Assembly (NCBI GenBank): GCA_022414725.1
Contig: JAJSRW010002116.1
Location: 78,136-142,135, forward strand
Length of the DNA stretch: 64,000 nt
Source: Microglena sp. YARC
Lineage: Eukaryota > Chlorophyta > Chlorophyceae > Chlamydomonadales > Chlamydomonadaceae
Direction: 5' to 3'
Made by a program: the position numbers and the translations under genes. Of this stretch, positions 51,121 through 59,646 are shown in pieces. A model generated the notes under the pieces. The model saw only the letters and a program-made list of their open reading frames with translations. It was not told the origin of the DNA and searched no databases. Every line of letters starts with the position of its first letter. Position 1 is the stretch's first letter.

Positions 51121-51259
51121 TATTTTTATCCTATCTCGTGTATTATTTACATTACACGAGATCGTTTTAAGTGTTTTTTAAAAAATGAAACACACAAAAA
51201 GGACTTAAGAGTTAACGGGTATAGTGTATTATATACACGATATAATACGTGCTTTAATT
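51121..51259. promoter_or_regulatory. Divergent promoter region between D5 B and its partner gene
   Basis: 139 bases separate the two starts. CTCGTGTA and TACACGAG form an inverted repeat at about 51136-51161, and GTTTTTTAAAAAATGA follows at about 51173-51188; a TTAAAAAATGA box is also upstream of the paralogue at 48039. Confidence 0.45.
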
Positions 51260-51598
51260 ATGGAAAAGAAAGGATATTCATCAATGACCAAGTCGAAATA
51301 TGCAGAATTTGATGTTGCTATAAGGCAGTATCTGAATGGAGTTAAATACGTAGATGCCGATAAAGTTGCGGTAGATATACTTGCAATATTAAGTGATGTC
51401 ACAATGTTTGATCCAAGCATTTCGTCGTACAACAAAGATGTAATTGATAAACGAAGACAAGAAACAGGTAAAACGACTTACGAGCTACTGAACCGTAAGT
51501 ACTACGACACACACAAGGATGAGATTGACAAGAAAAATGTCATAAACACAAGATTACGTAGAGCGGCAAAAAAAGAACTAGATGAGATCAATTACTAG
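51260..51598 (+). CDS. Small basic protein, divergent partner of D5 B
   Basis: About 112 residues from the ATG at 51260 (MEKKGYSSMTKSKY). It is a clear paralogue of 48039-48413 with about 35-40 percent identity by eye, the best block being FDPSISSYNKDVIDKRRQET and the end TRLRRAAKKE. The frame is open 12 codons further upstream (51224) but the shorter form aligns with the paralogue. It is intact although its D5 neighbour is broken. No function is known. Confidence 0.68.
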   Translation: MEKKGYSSMTKSKYAEFDVAIRQYLNGVKYVDADKVAVDILAILSDVTMFDPSISSYNKDVIDKRRQETGKTTYELLNRKYYDTHKDEIDKKNVINTRLRRAAKKELDEINY

Positions 51599-51634
51599 TT
51601 ATCACATGAGTTGGATAAATATCGACAATGAAAA

Positions 51635-51642
51635 AAAATTGA
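51635..51642 (+). promoter_or_regulatory. AAAATTGA early-promoter-type octamer
   Basis: AAAATTGA lies 86 bases upstream of the ATG at 51728, within a box (GACAATGAAAAAAAATTGAA, then AGTAATAAAAGGGACCGG) that is repeated upstream of the minus-strand family members. The octamer is the known early promoter element of mimiviruses. Confidence 0.65.
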
Positions 51643-51727
51643 ATTAGTAATAAAAGGGACCGGTTATTAAAACAAACAAAACCAACAACACACGTAATCG
51701 CCAAATTCACTCACTGAAATACCCAAA

Positions 51728-52081
51728 ATGTCTGGATCCAGAACAACCTCTGACGCCCGCTGCATTTGCGCCGGGACCAAGAAGGACGGTTCCCCATGTT
51801 CCCGGATCCTAACTAACGGTCGTAAATACTGCCACAACCATGTGAAACAGACAGAGACAGACATCTTGCATGTCCTGTCCAAAATGCCACTCCCACCTGA
51901 TTGCGATGCGGATCCTACCCCCGAGCCTACTGTTCCCGTGGATGACAGGAGAAACGATCGATTCATCGAGTGTATGAATGTGTTGAACGACAAGCTATCC
52001 AAAGCCACTATCTCGAAGGACTATGCGACGATCAATACGATCGTCGCAAGCATGACTAATGTTATCAAGAGTACCCTGTAA
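51728..52081 (+). CDS. Zinc-motif protein, family member 1 (Cys/His N-terminus, shared C-terminal domain)
   Basis: A 117-residue protein. The N-terminus has C-x-C-x-GTKKDGSPC-x(9)-KYCHNH (residues about 12-39), the Cys/His pattern of small zinc-binding modules common in giant viruses. From residue 40 (VKQTETDILHVLSKMPLPPD) to the end (INTIVASMTNVIKSTL) it is almost identical to four minus-strand genes at 52887-55232, which carry a different N-terminal domain. So one C-terminal domain is combined with two heads. The C-terminal part has a proline/acidic linker and two helices. Promoter box and 3' hairpin are shared by the family. Confidence 0.72.
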   Translation: MSGSRTTSDARCICAGTKKDGSPCSRILTNGRKYCHNHVKQTETDILHVLSKMPLPPDCDADPTPEPTVPVDDRRNDRFIECMNVLNDKLSKATISKDYATINTIVASMTNVIKSTL

Positions 52082-52132
52082 GTGTTGAGAAAAAAGGCGT
52101 GATGAACAAAAAAACAAAAAAAAAAACAAAAA

Positions 52133-52154
52133 AAAAAGAAGAACCTTCTTTTTT
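52133..52154 (+). terminator. 3' hairpin of family member 1
   Basis: AAAAAAGAAG AAC CTTCTTTTTT lies 52 bases after the stop, preceded by an A/C-rich tract. Palindromes just after the stop are where mimivirus transcripts end. Confidence 0.6.
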
Positions 52155-52811
52155 ATACATAGTTGTTCCGGACTACAACAATCGATGATCGTAACTGTCT
52201 ACCTGTCTTGATCCAGAATGATGGTTGAATCTATTAGTGGTCAATGATAACTTTGTTAGTACTAGTAGACAATTTAACAACAGTGACTCTAGTAATTACG
52301 ATAATGTGTCAGCAAAATAAAACGTTTTTTTTAAAGAATCTACGGGTACGGTAGTATTAACCGATAAATTTCCGTAAATCATAACACATTGTAATGGCGT
52401 ATTGCTAATACATCGCGAATATGTTTTTGAATTTGATGGTTTATATGTTTAAGCTATATGATTTTGATAAACTCAAATCCTTTTTGGTTTTATGATTTGT
52501 ATCTTGTTTGTATGATGTTTATTTATTGTTCGTCTTATTGTATGCCAATAAAATACGATGTTCAGTATTGATGATTCTCGCGACTTCCTAGGGATGTATT
52601 GATGGCTTAAGGGACATAACAATGTAATTACAAAGCTATATGATTTTTGATAAACTCAAATCCTTTTTGGTATTGCTAATATTACATCGCGAATCTTACA
52701 TGGTCACGATATGTAAACAGTTACACGAATCATCGAATGTAGTATATCGGTAACAAAATAGTCGAATGTAGTATATCGGTAACAAAATAATCGAATGTAG
52801 TATATCGGTAT
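52155..52811. other. Gap with duplicated short motifs
   Basis: AGCTATATGATTTTGATAAA and the bases after it occur at about 52453 and 52636. TCGAATGTAGTATATCGGTA is repeated three times at 52734-52812. Part of 52500-52680 occurs inverted at 58655-58860. No gene was found. Confidence 0.6.
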
Positions 52812-52835
52812 AAAAAAGAAGGTTCTTCTTTTTTT
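52812..52835 (-). terminator. 3' hairpin of family member 2
   Basis: AAAAAAGAAGGTTCTTCTTTTTT, about 52 bases past the stop of the minus-strand gene, followed toward the gene by a long T tract. Confidence 0.6.
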
Positions 52836-52886
52836 TTTTTTTTTTTTTTTTTTTTGTTTTTTTTTATCCCGCCTTTTTCTGAACAC

Positions 52887-53309
52887 TTATAGTGTGCTCT
52901 TGATAACATTAGTCATGCTAGCGACGATCGTATTGATCATCTCATAGTCCTTCGCGATAGTGGCTTTGCATAGCTTGTCGTTCATCACCTTCATACACTC
53001 GATGAATCGATCGTTTCTCCTGTCATCCACGGGAACAGTAGGCTCGGGAGTAGGATCATCGCAATCGTCATCAGGTGGGAGTGGCATTTTGGACAGGACA
53101 TACAAGATGTCTTTCTCTGTCTGTTTGACATGCTCAGAGTTAATCTTGATTTGATTCAGCCTGGCTATCACCTTTTCAAACCCATGTGCATCAACTGCCT
53201 TTTGTAAAGCAATGCACCTGGTCTCGTTAGAGGACTTCATAGAATATCCAAAAGCACGAAGGCTGATGGGAACAGTCTTGATGACAGACATAGGCAAAGA
53301 CATAGACAT
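52887..53309 (-). CDS. Family member 2 (DUF5771-like N-terminus, shared C-terminal domain)
   Basis: 140 residues from the ATG at 53309. The N-terminal part (VPISLRAFGYSMKSSNETR, then ALQKAVDAHGFEKVIARLNQI) resembles a short domain of giant-virus proteins listed as DUF5771 (GY....S..ER..AL..A....G...V...LN). From residue 60 (HVKQTEKDILYVLSKMPLPP) it matches member 1. TCAATTTT (the octamer reversed) is at 53384-53391, 75 bases upstream of the start. It is intact. Function unknown. Confidence 0.7.
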   Translation of the reverse strand: MSMSLPMSVIKTVPISLRAFGYSMKSSNETRCIALQKAVDAHGFEKVIARLNQIKINSEHVKQTEKDILYVLSKMPLPPDDDCDDPTPEPTVPVDDRRNDRFIECMKVMNDKLCKATIAKDYEMINTIVASMTNVIKSTL

Positions 53310-53383
53310 GTTGTTTGGTTGTTTGTTTGGTTGTTTGTTTGTTTGTTTGTTTGTTTTAATAACCAGTCCCTTTTATTACTGTT

Positions 53384-53391
53384 TCAATTTT
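53384..53391 (-). promoter_or_regulatory. AAAATTGA octamer upstream of family member 2
   Basis: Reads TCAATTTT on the + strand, with the same flanking AGTAATAAAAGGG box on the minus strand. Confidence 0.62.
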
Positions 53392-53502
53392 TTTTCATTG
53401 TCGATATTTATCCAACTCATGTGATAACTAGTTTAAATTCAATAGTATATGTAAACAGTTACACGAATCATCGAATGTAGTATATCGGTAACAACAGGGT
53501 AT

Positions 53503-53526
53503 AAAAAAGAAGGTTCTTCTTTTTTT
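53503..53526 (-). terminator. 3' hairpin of family member 3
   Basis: AAAAAAGAAGGTTCTTCTTTTTT, as for member 2. Confidence 0.6.
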
Positions 53527-53568
53527 TGTTTTTTTTGTTTTTTTTTTATCCCGCCTTTTTCTGAACAC

Positions 53569-53991
53569 TTATAGTGTGCTCTTGATAACATTAGTCATGC
53601 TAGCGACGATCGTATTGATCATCTCATAGTCCTTCGCGATAGTGGCTTTGCATAGCTTGTCGTTCATCACCTTCATACACTCGATGAATCGATCGTTTTT
53701 CCTGTCATCAACGGGAACAGTAGGCTCTGGAGTAGGATCATCGCAATCGTCATCCTGAGGGAGTGGCATTTTGGACAGGACATGCAAGATGTCTTTCTCT
53801 GTCTGTTTGACATGCTCAGAGTTTATCTTGATTTGATTCAGCCTGGCTATCACCTTTTCAAACCCATGTGCATCAACTGCCTTTTGTAAAGCAATGCACC
53901 TGGTCTCGTTAGAGGACTTCATAGAATATCTAAAAGCACGAAGGCTAATGGGAACAGTCATGATGACAGACATAGGCAAAAACATAGACAT
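53569..53991 (-). CDS. Family member 3
   Basis: 140 residues from the ATG at 53991; differs from member 2 at about eight positions (for example MPLPQDDD for MPLPPDDD). Both domains are intact. The octamer is at 54058-54065 and the hairpin at 53503-53526. It belongs to the tandem block of four minus-strand units of about 560-740 bp. Confidence 0.72.
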   Translation of the reverse strand: MSMFLPMSVIMTVPISLRAFRYSMKSSNETRCIALQKAVDAHGFEKVIARLNQIKINSEHVKQTEKDILHVLSKMPLPQDDDCDDPTPEPTVPVDDRKNDRFIECMKVMNDKLCKATIAKDYEMINTIVASMTNVIKSTL

Positions 53992-54057
53992 GTTGTTTGG
54001 TTGTTTGTTTGGTTGTTTGTTTGTTTGTTTTAATAACCGGTCCCTTTTATTACTGTT

Positions 54058-54065
54058 TCAATTTT
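54058..54065 (-). promoter_or_regulatory. AAAATTGA octamer upstream of family member 3
   Basis: TCAATTTT on the + strand, 67 bases from the start codon. Confidence 0.6.
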
Positions 54066-54177
54066 TTTTTCATTGTCAATATTTATCCAACTCATGTGAT
54101 AACTATTTTAAATTCAATAGTATATGTAAACAGTTACACGAATCATCGAATGTAGTATATCGGTAACAACAAGGTAT

Positions 54178-54197
54178 AAAAAAGAAGTTTCTTTTTT
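54178..54197 (-). terminator. 3' hairpin of family member 4
   Basis: AAAAAAGAAGTTTCTTTTTT; the arms are one base shorter than in members 2 and 3. Confidence 0.5.
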
Positions 54198-54249
54198 TTT
54201 TGTTTTTTTGTTTTTTTTGTTTATCCCGCCTTTTTCTGAACACTTATAG

Positions 54250-54653
54250 TGTGCTCTTGATAACATTAGTCATGCTAGCGACGATCGTATTGATCATCTC
54301 ATAGTCCTTCGCGATAGTTGCTTTGCATACAATCGATCGATGAATCGATCGATGAATCGATCGATGTTCCTGTCATCCACGGGAACAGTAGGCTCGGGAG
54401 TAGGATCATCGCAATCGTCATCCTGAGGGAGTGGCATTTTGGACAGGACATGCAAGATGTCTTTCTCTGTCTGTTTGACATGCTCAGAGTTTGTCTTGAT
54501 TTGATTCAGCCTGGCTATCACCTTTTCAACCCCATGTGCATCAACTGCCTTTTGTAAAGCAATGCACCTGGTCTCGTTAGAGGACTTCATAGAATATCCA
54601 AAAGCACGAAGGCTGATGGGAACAGTCTTGATGACAGACATAGGCAAAAACAT
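54250..54653 (-). pseudogene. Family member 4, C-terminus destroyed by an ATCGATCG expansion
   Basis: The first 98 residues match member 2. At DDRNIDRFIDRFIDR the normal DDRRNDRFIECMKVMNDKLC is replaced by a (GATGAATCGATC)n expansion near 54330-54366 and the frame then ends early at 54294. Sequence for the lost end (INTIVASMTNVIKSTL) is still present out of frame at 54250-54300. Confidence 0.75.
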
Positions 54654-54704
54654 CTTGTTGGGTTGTTTGTTTGTTTGGTAGTTTGTTTTAATTTACTAAC
54701 TGTT

Positions 54705-54712
54705 TCAATTTT
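54705..54712 (-). promoter_or_regulatory. AAAATTGA octamer upstream of family member 4
   Basis: TCAATTTT on the + strand, 52 bases from the start; the AGTAATAAAAGGG part of the box is missing in this copy. Confidence 0.55.
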
Positions 54713-54824
54713 TTTTTCATTGTCAATATTTATCCAACTCATGTGATAACTAGTTTAAATTCAATAGTATATGTAAACAGTTACACGAATCATCGAATGT
54801 AGTATATCGGTAACAACAAGGTAT

Positions 54825-54846
54825 AAAAAAGAAGGTTCTTTTTTTT
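54825..54846 (-). terminator. 3' hairpin of family member 5
   Basis: AAAAAAGAAGGTTCTTTTTTTT, a slightly imperfect version. Confidence 0.5.
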
Positions 54847-54884
54847 TGTTTTTTTTGTTTTTTTTTGTTTATCCCGCATTTTTC

Positions 54885-55232
54885 TTATAGTGTGCTCTTG
54901 ATAACATTAGTCATGCTAGCGACGATCGTATTGATCATCTCATAGTCCTTCGCGATAGTGGCTTTGCATAGCTTGTCGTTCATCACCTTCATACACTCGA
55001 TGAATCGATCGTTTTTCCTGTCATCAACGGGAACAGTAGGCTCTGGAATAGGATCATCGCAATCGTCATCCTGAGGGAGTGGCATTTTGGACAGGACATG
55101 CAAGATGCCTTTCTCTGTCTGTTTGACATGCTCAGAGTTTATCAGCCTGGCTATCACCTTTTCAAACCCATGTGCATCAACTGCCTTTTCAAAAGCACGA
55201 AGGCTGATGGGAATAGTCTTGATGACAGACAT
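54885..55232 (-). CDS. Family member 5, N-terminus shortened
   Basis: 115 residues from the ATG at 55232. Two in-frame losses remove part of the N-terminal domain (the GYSMKSSNETR block and the LNQIKI block), while the C-terminal domain is complete. The octamer is at 55267-55274. It is still open, so it may be expressed, but the N-terminal fold is unlikely to be intact. Confidence 0.65.
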   Translation of the reverse strand: MSVIKTIPISLRAFEKAVDAHGFEKVIARLINSEHVKQTEKGILHVLSKMPLPQDDDCDDPIPEPTVPVDDRKNDRFIECMKVMNDKLCKATIAKDYEMINTIVASMTNVIKSTL

Positions 55233-55266
55233 GTTGTTTGAATAACCGGTCCCTTTTATTACTGTT

Positions 55267-55274
55267 TCAATTTT
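55267..55274 (-). promoter_or_regulatory. AAAATTGA octamer upstream of family member 5
   Basis: TCAATTTT on the + strand, 35 bases from the start codon, with the AGTAATAAAAGGGACCGG box between. Confidence 0.6.
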
Positions 55275-55440
55275 TTTTCATTGTCAATATTTATCCAACT
55301 CATGTGATAACTAGTTTTAAATTCAATAGTATATTGAATCCAGAAGATTGTTATCATTTTGTTATTACTTAACTTTTCCTTTTGCACTCATGCAGATTTG
55401 GTGAAGATGCTGAGTAGCAATTGTACTGTCCGGAGGATTT

Positions 55441-55914
55441 ATGTACTATCATTTTGTGGCATTATATCATATGTGCAAAGAGATGTACGATAAATGGCGG
55501 GGTTTCGATGGATTTGCTACAGTACGGTACCCATTGAAGGCTGTTTTGTTAGGGACAATTCATTTGACAAATGAGACCGGCCAGATACAGGAAATCCTGT
55601 TGTCACCCATGAACAATCAACGCATACTGTCAAAGCGGAGAATAGATGCAAACTTCAATGCATCTGGAGTCGGCGGCGGCGGACTTGAAGTGTCATATGA
55701 GCCGGCAACTAATGCTGAAAAGGTTCAATGGTCTGTCCTTGGTAATGGGGAGACCGCTATATTAGAGACTTATTCAAACAAGGCCTACTTGACGATAATT
55801 GCAAAGAAACCTAGTGGCGGGAAATTCAATGTTGTGGATGATGTCATGGTTCATCGCAGACGCGAGTATGTCTTTAAATTGAAGCACTTAATTAGTTCAA
55901 ATCCTTCAAGTTAA
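55441..55914 (+). CDS. Unrecognised protein, 157 residues
   Basis: ATG at 55441 (MYYHFVALYHMCKEMYDKW). After an N-terminal helix it reads as a series of beta strands (PLKAVLLGTIHLTN, GGLEVSYEP, KVQWSVLGNGETAILETYS, KAYLTIIAKKPS, EYVFKLKHL), so a mostly beta fold is likely. It has no known motif and is unbroken. It is convergent with the small gene at 56044; TTCAATTTTTTGAA, a palindrome, lies between them at about 56010. Confidence 0.5.
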   Translation: MYYHFVALYHMCKEMYDKWRGFDGFATVRYPLKAVLLGTIHLTNETGQIQEILLSPMNNQRILSKRRIDANFNASGVGGGGLEVSYEPATNAEKVQWSVLGNGETAILETYSNKAYLTIIAKKPSGGKFNVVDDVMVHRRREYVFKLKHLISSNPSS

Positions 55915-56043
55915 AGTCCAGGAAATACACGTCAATATGTGAACAATCTCTTAAGCGTTTTACTTAAAATACCCAAAAAATAATGTAAAAAAATAATGTA
56001 AAAATAATTTCAATTTTTTGAATGAAACACTATACACTATACA

Positions 56044-56334
56044 CTATACTGCGACAGTTTCTGCCAATAATAACGCCTTTTTTTCTTCTCTTTTTTTTGC
56101 ATGATATAGTCTTGCGCGTTCATTTCGTTTTTCGCGAAATTCAGGATCATTTTGGTACCTGTTCCTGGTATATGCTTGTTGCCGCTCACGATATGCCTCA
56201 TCTGTTTGATACCGTTTTACAGTTGCAAGTCTGGCGAGATTATTTACATAAGCACGATATTCAGGGTCTTCTTTCATTTTCGTCTTGTGGATTTCACTAG
56301 AATAAGTGTGAACTTTGATGCAAGATTCGCTCAT
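56044..56334 (-). CDS. Small basic protein with (N/D)PE(F/Y)R repeats
   Basis: 96 residues from the ATG at 56334. Three short units can be aligned: KMKEDPEYRAYVNNLARL, KRYQTDEAYRERQQAY and NRYQNDPEFREKRNERARLY. Such short basic helical repeats occur in several giant-virus proteins of unknown role and could bind nucleic acid. The octamer TCAATTTT is at 56376-56383, 42 bases upstream. A broken paralogue lies at 56400-56525. Confidence 0.55.
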   Translation of the reverse strand: MSESCIKVHTYSSEIHKTKMKEDPEYRAYVNNLARLATVKRYQTDEAYRERQQAYTRNRYQNDPEFREKRNERARLYHAKKREEKKALLLAETVAV

Positions 56335-56375
56335 CTTATTATTTACTTGTAGTGTATAATATGCTCAAGTATGAT

Positions 56376-56383
56376 TCAATTTT
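56376..56383 (-). promoter_or_regulatory. AAAATTGA octamer upstream of 56044-56334
   Basis: TCAATTTT on the + strand; the flanks differ from the five-copy family, so the octamer itself is the shared element. Confidence 0.58.
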
Positions 56384-56399
56384 TTTTTAATTCACTTAC

Positions 56400-56525
56400 A
56401 CAGACTCTGCCTTCAACATAGCCTTCCGTTCCTTCGTTTTTGCATTATCATACCGTTCATTTCCGCGAACGTTCATTTCGTTGTGCACGGTATTCTGGGT
56501 CATTCTTATACCGTTCATTCTTCTA
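56400..56525 (-). pseudogene. Broken paralogue of the small basic repeat protein
   Basis: On the minus strand ERYKNDPEYRAQRNERSRK is followed by a stop and, in the next frame, NERYDNAKTKERKAMLKAE, which aligns with the end of the 56044-56334 product. It has lost its 5' part and has a frameshift. Confidence 0.6.
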
Positions 56526-56756
56526 TTGTTTCTCTAGGTAATCAACCTCGACTGATAAAGCCCTTATTGCACCAATTAGATACAAACGCCAACTTACAGG
56601 ACAAAAAACAGAAGAAATTCAGGCAATGGCTTAAAGAAATTGTACGACGAGTGTGTATAATACTTTGTAGGAAAATATGCTATTGTGAAAAAAATGAAAT
56701 AGTAATAAAAGGGGTCGGTCATTTATTACTATTTCAAGACAAGACAAGACAAGACA
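56526..56756. promoter_or_regulatory. Upstream region of 56757, with variant promoter box
   Basis: GAAAAAAATGAAATAGTAAT and AAAAGGGGTCGG at about 56688-56718 repeat the box seen before the five-copy family, with AAAAATGA in place of AAAATTGA. ACAAG is repeated five times just before the ATG. Confidence 0.5.
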
Positions 56757-57140
56757 ATGACAGAAAGCCACATGACAGATAGGGTTGACGCTCAAGACCT
56801 TGTCAACTGGGTAAATCGAGTAATCTACACAGTGTGGGGCAATGGTGATCTGCATGAGATGAAGATCTTGACCCGTGCATTCTACGCCAACGTTCTCGAC
56901 AACCCGCGGGAATTTGGGTGGTGTGAACCAACGGTCCAAGAGTTATTGGCCATAGTTGACGGCCATGACACGATGAACGGTGTTGTCTTATTGGACGTGA
57001 AATGGACAACAGGCTACATTGCAAGAATCAACAAGATTAGGGCTGACAACATGACCAGGGCTTTGGTCTTTCAGGAATCGAACGGAGCTCTGTCTGCATT
57101 GCCATACGATATCCGAGAGAAGATCTACTCGTATCTGTAA
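56757..57140 (+). CDS. Unrecognised protein with F-box-like C-terminus
   Basis: 127 residues from the ATG at 56757. The last 14 residues (ALPYDIREKIYSYL) fit the first helix of an F-box, but at the C-terminus, where a full F-box has no room. The remainder is helical (AQDLVNWVNRVIYTVW, MKILTRAFYANVL). It shares the promoter box and 3' hairpin with the five-copy family, so it was probably expressed with it. Confidence 0.55.
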   Translation: MTESHMTDRVDAQDLVNWVNRVIYTVWGNGDLHEMKILTRAFYANVLDNPREFGWCEPTVQELLAIVDGHDTMNGVVLLDVKWTTGYIARINKIRADNMTRALVFQESNGALSALPYDIREKIYSYL

Positions 57141-57169
57141 AGTGGGAGGTTGAACGGATGTAGGAACGG

Positions 57170-57265
57170 AGAAAACAAAAAAAAAACAAAAAAAACAAAA
57201 AAAGAAGAAAAACAAAAAAAGAAGAAAACCAAAAAAAAAACAAAAAAAGAAGAAAACTTCTTTTT
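57170..57265 (+). terminator. A/C-rich tract and 3' hairpin of 56757-57140
   Basis: A tract of A runs with single C and G bases ends in AAAAAGAAGAAAACTTCTTTTT at 57242-57265. Confidence 0.55.
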
Positions 57266-57522
57266 ATAGTGCTCATTCGGTCACCAATATGTTTTTCCAC
57301 ATGGACAAATTATCGTTCACACTAACTATCTTGTTATATACCTTTGTATAAGGCTTAAGGAAAAAAAGAATACACCGGCGTTTTAGTACAAATATTTTTG
57401 CAAACCATTGATGGTATTCATATCAGAACAATATTTTATACTAATAATACAATTCTATTTACATTTATACAAAACAATTATAATATAAACATTGTGCAAC
57501 CAATCATATAAAACGTAGAATA
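57266..57522. other. AT-rich gap before the repeat gene
   Basis: GGCTTAAGGAAAAAAAGAAT near 57352 recalls GGGCTTGAAGGAAAAAATAA near 61287, upstream of another member of the same gene family. No gene. Confidence 0.4.
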
Positions 57523-58705
57523 ATGAATTCGTCCATATCTACAGAAGAAATACATGGATTGGTAATGGACCGAGTCAAATCCAATCAACACAAATGGGAT
57601 TGGTACACGTTGAGTTCGAACAAAGGTCTAACATGGGATATTGTCGAGACATATCCAGATAAACCATGGGACTGGCATTGGATAAGTAAAAACTCAACCG
57701 TAACGTGGGACATTGTGCAAGCTAACCCGGATAAACCATGGGATTGGTGTGGATTGAGTGTAAACCCAAATGTAACTCTAGATATTGTCAATAAAAACCC
57801 ACATCGCCCATGGAACTGGGCTAGATTACAATCAAACTCAGACATAATATTCGACGTGGTGCAAGCAAACCTCGATAAACCATGGGATTGGTATGGGTTG
57901 AGTGCGAACCGCCACATCACCTGGGACATTGTGCAAGCAAACCTCGATAAACCATGGGATTGGTTCAGACTAGCTATGAACCCAAACATCACACTGGATA
58001 TCATTCTCACTAATCCTGATAAACAATGGTACTGGGTGGCAATAAGCATGAATCCCAACATCACATGGGACATTGTGCAAGCAAAGCCAGGTAAACCGTG
58101 GGATTGGTATGGATTGAGTGCGAATCCCAACATCACGTGGGACATTGTGCAAGCAAACCCCGATAAACCATGGGATTGGTACTCATTGAGTAGAAACCCA
58201 AATATCACGTGGGAAATAGTGCAAGCGAACCCGGATAAAACCATGGAACTTGTGTATATTGAGCACGCATCCTGAGATTACATTTGATATTATAAAAACA
58301 AATGCAAATAAATATTGGAACTGGACAGGGCTGAGCGCAAACACTAATCTAATTTGGGACATTGTGCAAGCAATGCCCGATAAACCATGGAACTGGGATT
58401 GTCTAAGTGATAATCCAAACATCACATTCGACATTGTGCAAGCGAACCCAGATAAACCATGGAACTGGGATTGTCTTAGTGATAATCCAAACATCACATT
58501 CGACATTGTGCAAGCGAACCCAGATAAACCATGGAACTGGAATGTGTTGAGTGCGAATCCCAACATCACATTTGACATTGTGCAAGCGAACCCAGATAAA
58601 CCATGGGATTGGACTGCATTGAGTAGAAACCCAAACACATTACTGCTACCATGTCCATTATTATGTCCCTTAAGCCATCAATGCATCACTGTGATATCAC
58701 AATAA
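57523..58705 (+). pseudogene. W-rich 24-residue repeat protein A, one frameshift, 3' end replaced
   Basis: From the ATG at 57523 (MNSSISTEEIHGLVMDRVK) the protein is built of units KPWDWxxLSxNPNITWDIVQANPD of 24 residues: nine in the first frame to about 58240 and five or more in the second frame (about 58250-58640). One extra A in GATAAAACCATGG (near 58237) causes the shift. Repeat proteins of this type are found in several giant-virus families; their role is unknown, and a solenoid that binds proteins is likely. The C-terminal tail seen in copy B is absent: after NPN the frame runs into a sequence that is an inverted copy of 52500-52680. Confidence 0.82.
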
Positions 58706-58865
58706 TCATCGATAATGAACATGGTATATTATTGGCATACAACTAGACCAACAGAGAAATCAATCATACAAACGAGATACAAATCATAAAACCAAAAAGT
58801 ATTTGGGGTTTATCAAAAATCATATAGATTTGTAATTACATTGTTATGACCCTTAAGATGCCGTG
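58655..58865. repeat. Inverted copy of the 52500-52680 intergenic sequence
   Basis: TATGTCCCTTAAGCCATCAATG, CATACAA-GAGATACAAATCATAAAACCAAAAAG and TTATCAAAAATCATATAG match the complement of 52500-52680 with small gaps. Confidence 0.75.
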
Positions 58866-59004
58866 TTAAATTCTCTTTAACTATACGAACCAAATTTACA
58901 CACATAAGAAGAGTGATTACTATACATTAGGAAAAGATATCGAATTACTACCTTCGTCGATGAGGACGAAATATTATGTTGTTAGTATATATACGTAAAC
59001 AAAT

Positions 59005-59346
59005 ATGTTAAAGATATTACAAGGTCTGAAAGGAAATAAAGCAGCAAATCTAAAAGAACAAGATTCAAATATAGTACGAAATATGGAAAAAGATGCAAAC
59101 GAAAGTAGGCGAAAGAGAAAAGAAATAGCAACCAACTTAGAAACTGAACGCATAAACGATTGGTTTGAAAAAGAGGAACAATTACAAAATGCGAACAACC
59201 AATATCAAAAGTCAGATCGAAAAGTCATTTTGAATGGAGGTAGTCGGATGAACATAGTGTACCATAAAGGTGGTGGCAAAGAACCGTTTGTTAAAGTAGG
59301 TGGGTCGTTCAAAAGCCTTGACAAAAATTACGAAAAGAAAATATAA
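59005..59346 (+). CDS. Small charged protein, 113 residues, unrecognised
   Basis: ATG at 59005. Residues 1-75 are Lys/Glu-rich and helical (VRNMEKDANESRRKRKEIA), probably a coiled coil; the end has GGSRMNIVYHKGGGKEPFVKVGGSF. No family was recognised; unbroken, AT-rich codon use like its neighbours. Confidence 0.45.
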   Translation: MLKILQGLKGNKAANLKEQDSNIVRNMEKDANESRRKRKEIATNLETERINDWFEKEEQLQNANNQYQKSDRKVILNGGSRMNIVYHKGGGKEPFVKVGGSFKSLDKNYEKKI

Positions 59347-59646
59347 AAAAAAAATATAAAGTACAAGGACTCCAGTTTTTTTAGGTGTTTAGGGCTTAGC
59401 GGTTTAGGAAAATACCAACCCAATCGTTCATTTTTGTATGTCTATTATACTCCTTATAATCTTCTCCGCTCTGAAAACCCTGTTATTCCATTATATTCTC
59501 TAATATAATGATATATCAGTCGAATAAACTTTAATGGTATAAGGAATTTTCAAAACATTGTTGTCCCGAAAGTATTGTTTCCAATATACAACATGCAAAA
59601 AAAATGATTTAAACAAATTTAAAAGTACATATTGACCATAATCACC
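59347..59646. other. AT-rich gap, nothing recognised
   Basis: No ORF, repeat or RNA gene that could be supported. Confidence 0.4.

Noticed and set aside
57037..57300. Phe-rich minus-strand ORFs
   Set aside because: They are translations of the A/C-rich tract downstream of 56757-57140.
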